Notes under the pieces: generated by a model
Told to the model about the DNA's origin: nothing
Seen by the model: the letters and a program-made list of their open reading frames with translations, nothing else
The model's database searches: none
Made by a program: the position numbers and the translations under genes
Origin: JACKCD01 sp041390905
GTDB lineage: Bacteria > Chloroflexota > Anaerolineae > Promineifilales > Promineifilaceae
Assembly (NCBI GenBank): GCA_041390905.1
Contig: JAWKPA010000012.1
Location: forward strand, 2,046,001 to 2,110,000
Reading direction: 5' to 3'
DNA length: 64,000 nt
Shown here: positions 8,393-16,427 of the stretch, piece after piece
Layout: the number at the start of each line of letters is the position of its first letter
How positions within the stretch are numbered: position 1 is the stretch's first letter

Positions 8393-9424
8393 ATGGAGAT
8401 TAGCGAGCGGGCAAGAAGGGTACACGGGGAGGCGATTGTGATTGACCCGTGTGTGCAATATTTGATTCGGCGGACGGAGCGGTCGGACAGGTCGGGATTA
8501 ACGGCCGTTGGTCTTACCATTCCCATGCCCGGCGACAGCTTCCGCGAAGCATTGCCGCGTGTCTCGGCGTTTCTGGAAATCGTTGCCCAGGAACCCACCT
8601 TTTGTTTGGCAAACACTCCCCAGGCCATCCGCGCCGCCAAGATGCAGGGGCGATTGGCCCACATCATGCTGGCGCAAGATTCGCTGCTGGTGGGGCGTGA
8701 CCTGACCAACCTGCTGCTGTGGAAACAGCTTGGGCTGCGCGTGATGCAGCTTACCTACAACGAGCAGAATTTGGCGGGCAGCGGCTGCCTGGAACGCCAT
8801 GACGGTGGCCTAACCCAATATGGTCGCGTTTTGATTCGGGAAATGGAGCGCGTGGGGATGACCCTTGACCTGACCCATGTCGGTGAGCGCACCTTTATGC
8901 AGGCGTGTTCCGTGGCGACCCAGCCCGTCATAGCGTCCCACTCTAACCCTGGCAGCGTGGTCAAAAACCCGCGCAACATCAGCGATGACCAGATTCGTGC
9001 CATTGCCGATACGGGTGGGGTGGTGTGTGTGACAACCTGGGCACCGCTGATTTGGAACGGGATGCCGGGGATGCCGACGCTGGATGATTACCTGCGCTGC
9101 CTGAACTATGTGGTGGAGCTGGTTGGGATTGACCATGTGGGTGTTTCCACCGACTCGATGGGGACAATGGGGGCGTATCCGCGCCATGACCCCGACCCCG
9201 ACGCGCTGCCGTATGGAGCCGTGACCGATGAGTTTGACCGCCTGGCACAGCCGGCCGACAACAACAACCGCCAGCCGGCCGACTTCAACGGCATAGAAGA
9301 TTTTCCCCGCCTAACGCAAAAGCTGGTTGATGCTGGCTATAGCGACGACGAGATCAAAAAGGTGCTGGGGGGCAATTTGCTGCGGGTGTTTGAGGCGACG
9401 TGGAAGCCGGAGTTCTTTCGTTAG
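8393..9424 (+). CDS. membrane dipeptidase (M19)-family protein, metal site degenerate
   Basis: 343 residues of the renal dipeptidase (M19) amidohydrolase family. Clear family blocks are LTYNEQNLAGSGC, GGLTQYGRVLI, GMTLDLTHVGE, VIASHSNPGSV, NPRNISDDQIRA and GIDHVGVSTD. These retain the two later His ligands and the Asp. The usual N-terminal zinc-binding DGHxD reads DPCVQ here, and the bridging Glu of the next motif is replaced by Gln (MLAQDS). Binuclear zinc chemistry is therefore doubtful, and it may be a divergent subfamily with another activity. AGAGCGGAAAG precedes the ATG. Confidence 0.8.
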   Translation: MEISERARRVHGEAIVIDPCVQYLIRRTERSDRSGLTAVGLTIPMPGDSFREALPRVSAFLEIVAQEPTFCLANTPQAIRAAKMQGRLAHIMLAQDSLLVGRDLTNLLLWKQLGLRVMQLTYNEQNLAGSGCLERHDGGLTQYGRVLIREMERVGMTLDLTHVGERTFMQACSVATQPVIASHSNPGSVVKNPRNISDDQIRAIADTGGVVCVTTWAPLIWNGMPGMPTLDDYLRCLNYVVELVGIDHVGVSTDSMGTMGAYPRHDPDPDALPYGAVTDEFDRLAQPADNNNRQPADFNGIEDFPRLTQKLVDAGYSDDEIKKVLGGNLLRVFEATWKPEFFR

Positions 9425-9506
9425 CAGGGGAGCAGGGGAGAAAATCTCCTCTGCCTTCTGCTCCCCTGGAGGTATTTAGGAAGGGAAATTAAATAATTTG
9501 CCCATT

Positions 9507-9786
9507 TAGAAGTTCAACTTCTCAGAAGAAGTTGAACTTCTTGCGTAACTTATTTAATCAGTATAGAAGTTCAACTTCTCAGAAGAAGTTGAACTTCTTG
9601 CGTAACTTATTTAATCAGTATAGAAGTTCAACTTCTCAGAAGAAGTTGAACTTCTTGCATAACTTATTTAATCAGTATAGAAGTTCAACTTCTCAGAAGA
9701 AGTTGAACTTCTTGCATAACTTATTTAACAGTATAGAAGTTCAACTTCTCAGAAGAAGTTGAACTTCTTGCGTAATTTATTTAATC
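9507..9786. repeat. five tandem 57-bp units, each carrying a family A hairpin
   Basis: Units start at 9507, 9564, 9621, 9678 and 9734 (period 57, the last 56). Each has a 15-bp-arm hairpin AGAAGTTCAACTTCT / AGAAGTTGAACTTCT with a 4-base loop, then a linker TGCGTAACTTATTTAATCAGTA. The flank GGGAAATTAAATAATTTGCCCATTTA also precedes the copy at 24451. Because 57 is divisible by 3 the array is open in one frame, but it has no gene-like features. Confidence 0.9.
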
Positions 9787-9806
9787 TTCGTTCCTTAGAG
9801 GTAAGC

Positions 9807-10586
9807 ATGACAACCTATAGCGGTATCACAGTCGAGAGCCTTGTTGGGCATGTGGAGATTACGCTGAACCGGCCAGAGAAGCGGAATTCGCTGACGCAGG
9901 TGGTGATTGAGGAGCTGATTGACGCGCTGGAAGGGGTGGGGCGGAGTGAGGCGTTTGGGGTGATTTTGGCATCGGCGGGGCCGGTTTTTTGCGCCGGGCA
10001 TGATTTTGACGACATGGTGAGCCGGGATTTGCCGCAGATGCGGGAGTTGATGCAGCGTTGCTCGCGGCTGATGCAGTTGATTCATGAGATTCCGCAAACG
10101 GTGGTGGCGGCGGTGCAGGGGCTGGCGGTGGGAGCCGGCTGCCAACTGGCGCTGACGTGTGATTTGGCGGTGGCGGCGGAAGAGGCGGCTTTTTTGACGG
10201 CGGGCGGCATGGGGGGGTGGTTTTGCTTTACGCCAATGGTGGCGGTGACGCGGGCGGTGGGGCGCAAGCGGGCGTTGGAGATGCTGATGACGGGGGAGCG
10301 GATTGAGGCGGCGCGGGCGGCGGAGTGGGGGATGGTGAACCGGGTTGTCCCGGCCGACGACCTGCTGGCGGAAAGCCGGGCGTTGGTGGCGCGGCTAAAG
10401 GGGGGCAATCAGCAGATGTTGGGGTTGGGGAAGCAGGCGTATTACGCGCAGCTTGATTTGGATGAGGGGCGGGCGTATGCGTATGCGGCGGAGGTGATGG
10501 CTTCGACGGCGATGATGCCGAGTCCGCAGGCGCGGATGCGGAAGTTTGTGGCGCGGCGGGCGGCGCGGGTGAATGGGAGGGGGTAG
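9807..10586 (+). CDS. enoyl-CoA hydratase/isomerase family protein
   Basis: 259 residues of the crotonase fold. The ATG at 9807 follows TAGAGG; reading further upstream enters the tandem hairpin array and is spurious. Visible motifs are EITLNRPEKRNSL, the oxyanion-hole segment SAGPVFCAGHDFDDM, AVQGLAVGAGCQLALTCDLAVA and the GMVNRVVP turn. The second catalytic position lies in FLTAGGMGG, where hydratases usually have P-E, so a hydration role is uncertain. It may act on a branched or aromatic CoA ester. Transcription is towards the TetR gene, with a shared terminator hairpin between them. Confidence 0.88.
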   Translation: MTTYSGITVESLVGHVEITLNRPEKRNSLTQVVIEELIDALEGVGRSEAFGVILASAGPVFCAGHDFDDMVSRDLPQMRELMQRCSRLMQLIHEIPQTVVAAVQGLAVGAGCQLALTCDLAVAAEEAAFLTAGGMGGWFCFTPMVAVTRAVGRKRALEMLMTGERIEAARAAEWGMVNRVVPADDLLAESRALVARLKGGNQQMLGLGKQAYYAQLDLDEGRAYAYAAEVMASTAMMPSPQARMRKFVARRAARVNGRG

Positions 10587-10641
10587 GGAGTTTTTGGACA
10601 GGATTTGCAGGATTGACAGGATTTTGGGGAGGGGATGAAGA

Positions 10642-10672
10642 AAACGGCCGTTGTTTTTGACAACGGCCGTTT
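10642..10672. terminator. convergent terminator hairpin built from two ACGGCCGT palindromes
   Basis: AAACGGCCGTTGT and its exact complement ACAACGGCCGTTT form a 13-bp stem around a 5-base loop. The element lies between the 3' ends of the enoyl-CoA hydratase and TetR genes. On the minus strand it is followed by a T-rich tract (TTTTCTTC), so it most likely terminates the TetR gene. Confidence 0.65.
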
Positions 10673-10689
10673 CCATACCTCGGCACCAC

Positions 10690-11277
10690 TTAGTTAGCCA
10701 GCATGGATTGTACCCCTGTACGTGCCAACTCTTGAAACATCCTGTTGATTTGCTCAGGGGGATAGGGCAAATCGGCATCCAGCCACCAGGTTAATACAGA
10801 CAACATTGCCCCAGCCAAAAAAGAGGTAACAACAGATAGGGGAACGGCCGTTTCCGATTCCTCCGACAATGCTTCGGCCAGGTGTGATCGGATATTCTCC
10901 GTGATATGGCGACGCGCCGTGTCCATGAGCGTGTCTGCCCCGCCGCCTTCCAGCATGGCGCGGTAGAGGTCACGGTTGGCATAGGCGTGGCGGAAGAAGA
11001 TCAGGCTGTGCAGTAGATGTTCTTCGCTTTCGCTGGCATGAGCCTCATTTTTCATATATTCATTGATTTCATCGTCAAAGGCGTGGAAGCCGCTGATGAG
11101 TAAATCTTCTTTATCCAGGAAATGGGCGTAAAAGGTGGAACGGCCGATATTGGCGCGATCAATAATGTCTTGCACGGTAATTTTGTCGTACCGTTTCTCC
11201 AAAATAAGGGCAATGAGAGCATCGTGTAACAGTTGCCTGGTGCGCTGAACGCGCCGATCTGATTTTTCTTCACTCAT
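10690..11277 (-). CDS. TetR/AcrR family transcriptional regulator
   Basis: 195 residues. The N-terminal helix-turn-helix shows the family pattern TRQLLHDALIALILEKRYDKITVQDIIDRANIGRSTFYAHF at about residues 13-50, where DIIDRANIGRSTFYAHF is the recognition part. The C-terminal ligand-binding half contains a hydrophobic helix (VVTSFLAGAMLSVLTWWL). It is divergent from two SAM methyltransferase genes, with a GAACAA-T-TTGTTC palindrome between them, so it probably represses that pair and perhaps itself. The inducer is unknown. Confidence 0.92.
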   Translation of the reverse strand: MSEEKSDRRVQRTRQLLHDALIALILEKRYDKITVQDIIDRANIGRSTFYAHFLDKEDLLISGFHAFDDEINEYMKNEAHASESEEHLLHSLIFFRHAYANRDLYRAMLEGGGADTLMDTARRHITENIRSHLAEALSEESETAVPLSVVTSFLAGAMLSVLTWWLDADLPYPPEQINRMFQELARTGVQSMLAN

Positions 11278-11374
11278 AATTTTTCCGCACAGTTTTCAGA
11301 TTTTGTTCAATAACGAATAGTGGAGCGATATTGTTTGTTGACGGCCGTCAGGTTGCCAGTATACAGTAGTAATC

Positions 11375-11387
11375 GAACAATTTGTTC
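11375..11387. promoter_or_regulatory. probable TetR operator
   Basis: GAACAA-T-TTGTTC is a perfect odd palindrome in the 155-base divergent spacer. The related half TTGTTC followed by AATAACGAA occurs at about 11304. The position between the regulator and the methyltransferase pair fits an operator; no binding data are available. Confidence 0.5.
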
Positions 11388-11432
11388 AGTAATGTACAAA
11401 CTATATCATTATCAGACGCAGGAGTAAACCCA

Positions 11433-12098
11433 ATGAATCTCATTGAACGAATACATGGGCATAGCCACGACGCACCAGGTGAACAACAACACGCGGCCCC
11501 GTTTTGGGTGCGCTTTTACGATCCCATCGTGCGCTTTGCCACGCTGGGACGCATTAACAAAATTCATCGCGGCACCATCAGCTTGGCTAATTTGCAACCG
11601 GGCGAGAGCGTCCTGGACATTGGTTGCGGCACGGGTGATTTGATTTTAGTGATGGAGCCGGTGATTGGTGAGGCGGGAACGGCCGTTGGCCTGGACGTAG
11701 AATCAGCCATGATTGCCCAAGCCCAACAAAAAGCCGACAAAGCGGGCAGTTGGGCAACCTTTGAGGTCGCCACTATCGAAGAAATCCCTTACCCCGATGA
11801 CACTTTTGATTTGGTGACAAGCACGGCCATGATTCACCATCTAACGCCAGCGCAAGTAACGAAGGGGCTGCCAGAGGTGTATCGGGTGTTGAAACCAAAC
11901 GGCCGTTTCCTCATCGTAGACATCAACACCGCCCGCCGCAGCCTCATCAGCCGTCTGCCCGGCCATCGCCACCTGGCACGCCAGGACAGGGTGCAAGATG
12001 AAATGCCTGCCCTGCTGCAAACGGCCGGATTCAGCCACATCCAGACTGGCAGCCATCCCTTCAAGGCACTCTCTTACGCCATTGGAGTTAAATCATGA
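11433..12098 (+). CDS. class I SAM-dependent methyltransferase
   Basis: 221 residues from the ATG at 11433, which has CAGGAG upstream; an earlier in-frame ATG at 11382 lacks such a site and lies over the operator region. The SAM-binding motif I is VLDIGCGTGDL (about residues 62-72), followed by the acidic GLDVES. Motif IV is FDLVTSTAMIHHL, and the post-I segment is YRVLKPNGRFLIVD, as in UbiE/COQ5-like enzymes. The N-terminus is His-rich (HGHSHD). The ATGA overlap with the next gene implies coupled translation. The substrate is unknown, perhaps a lipid or quinone. Confidence 0.85.
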   Translation: MNLIERIHGHSHDAPGEQQHAAPFWVRFYDPIVRFATLGRINKIHRGTISLANLQPGESVLDIGCGTGDLILVMEPVIGEAGTAVGLDVESAMIAQAQQKADKAGSWATFEVATIEEIPYPDDTFDLVTSTAMIHHLTPAQVTKGLPEVYRVLKPNGRFLIVDINTARRSLISRLPGHRHLARQDRVQDEMPALLQTAGFSHIQTGSHPFKALSYAIGVKS

Positions 12099-12880
12099 TT
12101 GACTTCATCACACGGTTGCACGGTGTGCAGCGCGAGGAAGCACCTGATTACGGGCAAGATGTGCCAAAACTGGCTAAGGGATCGGCCGTTTTCGGGCTGC
12201 TCACCTCGGGCATTGTCATCTTTCATCTGATTGGCCTTTTCTCGGCAGGTTCGTATGTTGTCCTGCGCAACGGCACAGGTTGGACATGGTGGGAGACGCT
12301 GGGTCTGACGGTGATGGCCGTGTTGGCCGTTTTCTCCTGGGGACTTGCCGCTTTTCTCATCTGGAGCAGTCGGCGCGGTAAGCTGCAAATGCGGGATCGG
12401 GTGCTGGCGGGCATCCCTTGGCGCGGGGATGAGCAGGTGTTGGATGTGGGCTGCGGCAATGGCTTGTTGCTGATTGGGGCGGCACAGCAGTTGACGACGG
12501 GAACGGCCGTTGGCGTGGACAGTTGGCGCGGTGATTTGCTCTCCAATAACGAGGCGGCCAAAGTGCGCCACAACGCCGCCCTGGCAGGCGTGGCCGATCG
12601 GGTGCAGGTGCAGTCGGCCGATGCGCGGGATTTACCTTTTGAAGACGGCCGTTTTGACATCATCCTCACCAGCCTCATGCTCCATCACCTGGGCAAAACG
12701 GGGCGGGAAACGGCCGTGCGTGAGATGCTGCGTACCCTCAAACCAGGCGGCCAACTTATCATCGCCGACATTGCCTTCATGGGGCACCTGTTGGAGATAT
12801 TGGCAAGCTGTGGTGTGACCAGTGTGAAACGGCCGTCGCTGCATTTACCCTTTTACAAAGAGATTGTTGTCACCAAATAA
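12095..12880 (+). CDS. membrane-anchored SAM-dependent methyltransferase
   Basis: 261 residues. Two hydrophobic segments (about 30-55 and 70-92) form an N-terminal hairpin anchor. They are followed by a cytosolic class I methyltransferase domain with motif I VLDVGCGNGLLL (about 115-126), acidic VDSWRGD, and IILTSLMLHHLGKTG with a following MLRTLKPGGQLIIAD. Its four-base overlap with the upstream methyltransferase and the shared TetR-controlled promoter suggest the two work on the same, probably membrane-associated, substrate. This role is inference. Confidence 0.83.
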   Translation: MIDFITRLHGVQREEAPDYGQDVPKLAKGSAVFGLLTSGIVIFHLIGLFSAGSYVVLRNGTGWTWWETLGLTVMAVLAVFSWGLAAFLIWSSRRGKLQMRDRVLAGIPWRGDEQVLDVGCGNGLLLIGAAQQLTTGTAVGVDSWRGDLLSNNEAAKVRHNAALAGVADRVQVQSADARDLPFEDGRFDIILTSLMLHHLGKTGRETAVREMLRTLKPGGQLIIADIAFMGHLLEILASCGVTSVKRPSLHLPFYKEIVVTK

Positions 12881-12951
12881 AAAAGCTCATGTAGCTTGGG
12901 TCAATCTGCTTGCTTGATTATGGGAAATAATGGTCAGGCTGGAGAAAAACA

Positions 12952-12982
12952 AAACGGCCGTTAAATTCATTAACGGCCGTTT
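12952..12982 (-). terminator. intrinsic terminator of tRNA-Lys made of paired ACGGCCGT palindromes
   Basis: Read on the minus strand, 13-bp arms AAACGGCCGTTAA and TTAACGGCCGTTT with a 5-base loop are followed by TTTTGTTTTT. The hairpin begins 12 bases after the tRNA 3' end. It also lies about 70 bases downstream of the plus-strand methyltransferase gene, so it may work in both directions. Confidence 0.75.
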
Positions 12983-12994
12983 CTTCCTACATCA

Positions 12995-13067
12995 TGACTC
13001 CGACAGGATTCGAACCTGTGACCGATTGATTAAGAGTCAACTGCTCTGCCAGCTGAGCTACGGAGCC
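12995..13067 (-). tRNA. tRNA-Lys (anticodon CTT)
   Basis: A 73-base cloverleaf on the minus strand. Acceptor arms are GGCTCCG/CGGAGTC (one G-U pair); the D-arm is GTAGCTCAGCTGGCAGAGC; the anticodon stem GTTGA/TCAAT encloses loop CTCTTAA with anticodon CTT; the T-arm has GGTTCGAATCC. The discriminator base is A, and the 3' CCA is not encoded. Confidence 0.96.
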
Positions 13068-13212
13068 AAAAAAGCGAAGGAAATTATAGCCAGCTTTCGC
13101 AAAAAAAACAAACCAAATTCTCTCATTGCAGCAATGCCCCTACCCCTGCTGATTTCAGATTGAGAATTGCTGGGAAAACAAACGGCCGTTTCTCCGGGCG
13201 GCGTGGCTGGGG

Positions 13213-13256
13213 TATAATCGGCTAAAGACGTTCAATTTCTCGCAGAAGTTGAATGA
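13213..13256 (+). promoter_or_regulatory. probable promoter and degenerate family A hairpin before the R-M gene
   Basis: TATAAT at 13213-13218 gives a good -10 about 63 bases before the coding start; no convincing -35 is seen. A decayed GAAGTTC hairpin (AGACGTTCAATTTCT with a partial complement) occupies 13226-13256 in the leader. Confidence 0.4.
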
Positions 13257-13280
13257 TGAAAGAAAACAGGATTTGCCTCT

Positions 13281-16200
13281 ATGTCCATTCAGCTTATCCA
13301 GCAGTACCATGCCCAGGTAGACAAGATTATTCGCTATGGCGGCAGCCGCAAGGAAACGGCCGTTCGTAAACCCTTCCAGGATTTGCTGGAGCAGTACGCC
13401 CGGCAGAAAAACCTTGAACTCATCGCCGAACTCGATTACCGCACCCGCAGTGGCCGCACTGTCTACCCCGACGGCACGCTGAAGGATGCGCTGCGGCAGG
13501 ATTGGGGGTATTGGGAGGCGAAGGATGAGGCCGATGACCTGGACACGGAGATTGCCCGCAAGCTGGCGCAGGGGTACCCGGCCAGCAATATTTTGTTTGA
13601 GGACACACAAACGGCCGTTCTCTACCAAAACAGCGAAGAAGTCGCCCGCGTCAGCCTGCTCGATGCCCCCGCCCTCGATGCCGTCCTCACCCGCTTTGTC
13701 AGCTACGAAAGCCGCGAGGTGCGCGAATTCCGCGAAGCGATAGACAACTTTACCCAGGACATCCCCCGGCTGGGCGAGGAGCTGCGCGGGCTGATTCGGG
13801 CACAGTATGACAGCAACAAGGCGTTTCAAAAGGAGGCCAAGGATTTTCTGGAGCTATGCCAGGAGGCGATTAACCCCGGCATGGAGATGGGCGACGTGCG
13901 CGAGATGATGGTGCAGCACGTTCTGACCGAGGATATTTTTGTCACCGTTTTTGATGAGCCGCAGTTCCACCGCGAAAACATCATTGCCCACGAGCTTGGC
14001 ACGGTGGTGGGGACGTTTTACAAGGGGCAGGTGCGGCGGCAGATTGACGGCAAAATTGCGGGCTATACGCAGGCGATCAAGGCGCGGGCGGCGCAAATTT
14101 ACAACCATCAGGAGAAGCAGAAGTTCCTGAAGGTGCTGTATGAGAACTTTTACAAGGCGTATAACCCCAAGGCGGCCGACAGGCTGGGGATTGTCTATAC
14201 GCCCAACGAGATTGTGCGCTTTATGATTGAGGCGGCCGACCATTTGTGCTTTAAGCATTTTGGCCGCACGCTGGGGGACAAGGGGGTGGAGATTTTGGAC
14301 CCGGCGACGGGGACGGGGACGTTTATCACCGAACTGATTGAATATTTGCCGCCTCACCAGCTTGAACACAAATACCGCCACGAGCTGCACTGCAACGAGG
14401 TTTCGATTTTGCCCTACTACATCGCCAACCTCAATATTGAGTACACCTACAAGCAGAAGATGGGGCAGTATGTGGCCTTTGACAACATTGTTTTTGTGGA
14501 CACACTGGACAACATGGGGTTTGCCTACCAGGGGAAGCAGCTTTCGCTGTTTGGGCTAACCGACGAGAACGCGGAGCGCATTCAGCGGCAAAACCAGCGC
14601 GATATTTCCGTCATCATCGGCAACCCGCCATACAATGCCAACCAGCTTAACGAAAACGAGAACAACAAGAACCGCGAGTACCCCGAAATTGACAAGCGAA
14701 TCAAGGAAACCTATATCAAGCACAGCACGGCGCAAAAAACCAAGCTCTACGATATGTACACCCGCTTTTATCGCTGGGCGACGGATCGGCTACAGCAAAA
14801 CGGGATTGTTGCCTTTATCACCAATCGCTCGTTTTTGGATGCCCGCACCTTTGACGGCTTTCGCAAGGTTGTGGCCGATGAGTTTAGCCACATTTACGTG
14901 GTGGATTTAGGCGGAGATGTTCGCAAAAATCCCAAACTCTCTGGCCCTAAACACAATGTTTTTGCCATTCAAACGGGGGTGGCAATCGCTTTTCTGGTGC
15001 GAAAGCGAGATGAAGTTGGGCAAACGTGCCGCATTTTATATGCTCGTCGCCCTGAACTAGAGGAAGCACCCGACAAACTGCGCTTTTTGGCAACCAATCC
15101 GCTACCCCAGCTAAAATTTGAGCGCATCCAACCTAGTAAACACAATTATTGGCTTAACCTTATTGAAAACAACTGGGAGCATCTTCTAGTTGTTGCAATT
15201 AAAAATAATCGGGGAGCAGAAACTATTTTTCAAATGAGTACCCCGGCAGTTAAGACAAATAGGGACGAATGGGTATTTGATGTTAATGAAAACCACTTAA
15301 GACAAAAGATAAAATTTATTATCCGGCGATTCAACTCGCAGGTCGAACTCCAAGCAAACAGTACAATCGATAATAATTCATTGGATTACTCGATCAAATG
15401 GAGTTCTGGACTTAAAGCCCGCTTAAAGCAAAGGAAAACGCTAACTTTCAAAGAGGAACTTCTTGTTCCAGCGATCTATCGCCCATTTGTAAAAACAACA
15501 TATTATTCTGAAAAGGCTCTATCTGATCGATTAACATCAAATCACTACGAAATCTTTGGATCTGATTTAACAAAAGACAACAAAGTTATTCTTTTTGTTG
15601 AAGGAAAAAGATTGGATTTTTCATGCTTGTCAGTAAACTTGCCATCTGCATACGCAATATTTTCCCTTGATCCTGAACAATGTTTACCCCTCTACCGCTA
15701 TGACAACAACGGCAACCGCATAGACAACATCACCGACTGGGCGCTGGCGCAGTTCCGCCAGCAATACGCCCAATCCCCAATCTCCAATCCCCAATCCCCC
15801 ATCTCCAAAGGCGACATCTTCCACTACGTCTACGCCGTCCTCCACCACCCCGCCTACCGGCAAAAATATGAACTCAACCTCAAGCGCGACTTCCCCCGCA
15901 TCCCGTTCTACCCCGACTTTTGGCAGTGGGCGGCGTGGGGCAAAGCCCTGATGGCGCTGCACCTCCATTACGAAACCATCGAACCCTACCCCCTGCTGCG
16001 CCACGATGCCGACCCCGAAAGCAGCCGCACGGCGTACAAAGCGAAGCTGAAAGCCGACAAAGCCAACGGCACCATCGAACTCGACACCCTCACCACCCTC
16101 AGCGGCATCCCCGCCCTGGCGTGGCAATACCAGCTTGGCAACCGCTCCGCCCTGGAATGGGTGCTGGACCGGTACAAGGAGCGCACCCCCAAAGACCCCA

Positions 16201-16334
16201 CCATTCGGGAGCAGTTCAACAGCTACCGCTTTGCCGATTACAAGGAGCAGGTGATTGAGTTGCTGGGGCGAATAACGGCCGTTTCCCTGCAAACCATGCA
16301 CATCATTCAGGCTATGCCCGCCGCCGTCGAGTAA
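13281..16334 (+). CDS. type ISP/IIG-like restriction-modification enzyme (N6-adenine methyltransferase fusion)
   Basis: 1017 residues. The N-terminal segment (about 1-130) has an Mrr-like nuclease pattern, PDGTL followed by YWEAKDE (D...ExK). A helical linker follows to about 300. The gamma-type N6-adenine methyltransferase has motif I ILDPATGTGTFI (about 338-349) and catalytic motif IV NPPY (about 452). The C-terminal half is a target-recognition region. No SF2 helicase domain is present, so it resembles the shorter type ISP or IIG enzymes rather than full LlaBIII. The stretch about 15130-15690 is only around 40% G+C, suggesting an exchanged recognition domain. At 15771-15806 a GGAGATT-type repeat lies in frame and encodes QSPISNPQSPIS. 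Confidence 0.85.
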   Translation: MSIQLIQQYHAQVDKIIRYGGSRKETAVRKPFQDLLEQYARQKNLELIAELDYRTRSGRTVYPDGTLKDALRQDWGYWEAKDEADDLDTEIARKLAQGYPASNILFEDTQTAVLYQNSEEVARVSLLDAPALDAVLTRFVSYESREVREFREAIDNFTQDIPRLGEELRGLIRAQYDSNKAFQKEAKDFLELCQEAINPGMEMGDVREMMVQHVLTEDIFVTVFDEPQFHRENIIAHELGTVVGTFYKGQVRRQIDGKIAGYTQAIKARAAQIYNHQEKQKFLKVLYENFYKAYNPKAADRLGIVYTPNEIVRFMIEAADHLCFKHFGRTLGDKGVEILDPATGTGTFITELIEYLPPHQLEHKYRHELHCNEVSILPYYIANLNIEYTYKQKMGQYVAFDNIVFVDTLDNMGFAYQGKQLSLFGLTDENAERIQRQNQRDISVIIGNPPYNANQLNENENNKNREYPEIDKRIKETYIKHSTAQKTKLYDMYTRFYRWATDRLQQNGIVAFITNRSFLDARTFDGFRKVVADEFSHIYVVDLGGDVRKNPKLSGPKHNVFAIQTGVAIAFLVRKRDEVGQTCRILYARRPELEEAPDKLRFLATNPLPQLKFERIQPSKHNYWLNLIENNWEHLLVVAIKNNRGAETIFQMSTPAVKTNRDEWVFDVNENHLRQKIKFIIRRFNSQVELQANSTIDNNSLDYSIKWSSGLKARLKQRKTLTFKEELLVPAIYRPFVKTTYYSEKALSDRLTSNHYEIFGSDLTKDNKVILFVEGKRLDFSCLSVNLPSAYAIFSLDPEQCLPLYRYDNNGNRIDNITDWALAQFRQQYAQSPISNPQSPISKGDIFHYVYAVLHHPAYRQKYELNLKRDFPRIPFYPDFWQWAAWGKALMALHLHYETIEPYPLLRHDADPESSRTAYKAKLKADKANGTIELDTLTTLSGIPALAWQYQLGNRSALEWVLDRYKERTPKDPTIREQFNSYRFADYKEQVIELLGRITAVSLQTMHIIQAMPAAVE
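15771..15806. repeat. heptamer repeat inside the R-M coding sequence
   Basis: Tandem CCAATCTCCAATCCCC-type units identical in kind to intergenic GGAGATT repeats, here read in frame within the C-terminal part of the R-M protein. It marks the border where base composition returns to that of the genome after the A+T-rich recognition domain. Confidence 0.7.
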
Positions 16335-16342
16335 GCCAGGCA

Positions 16343-16376
16343 AGACGTTCAACTTCTCAGAAGAAGTTGAACGTCT
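16343..16376. repeat. family A hairpin with compensatory arm changes
   Basis: AGACGTTCAACTTCT pairs with AGAAGTTGAACGTCT. Relative to the standard element, A to C on the left arm is matched by T to G on the right, so pairing is preserved. The 3' flank AAATCGC is shared with the copy at 466. The element follows the stop codon of the R-M gene. Confidence 0.8.
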
Positions 16377-16427
16377 AAATCGCCAACCGTTGCTTTGCTG
16401 GCCTAATCTTTTTACAATGAGCGTATT

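Noticed and set aside
9532..9762. A reading frame of 19-residue repeats (NFLRNLFNQYRSSTSQKKL)
   Set aside because: It is the 57-bp hairpin array read in frame; the unit length is divisible by three, and there is no start signal.
9507..9786. CRISPR array
   Set aside because: Units are contiguous and nearly identical with no unique spacers, and no cas genes are nearby.
13281..16334. The R-M enzyme as methylase of the ACGGCCGT palindrome
   Set aside because: Attractive, but the recognition sequence cannot be read from the protein, and N6-adenine enzymes of this type usually recognise asymmetric sites.
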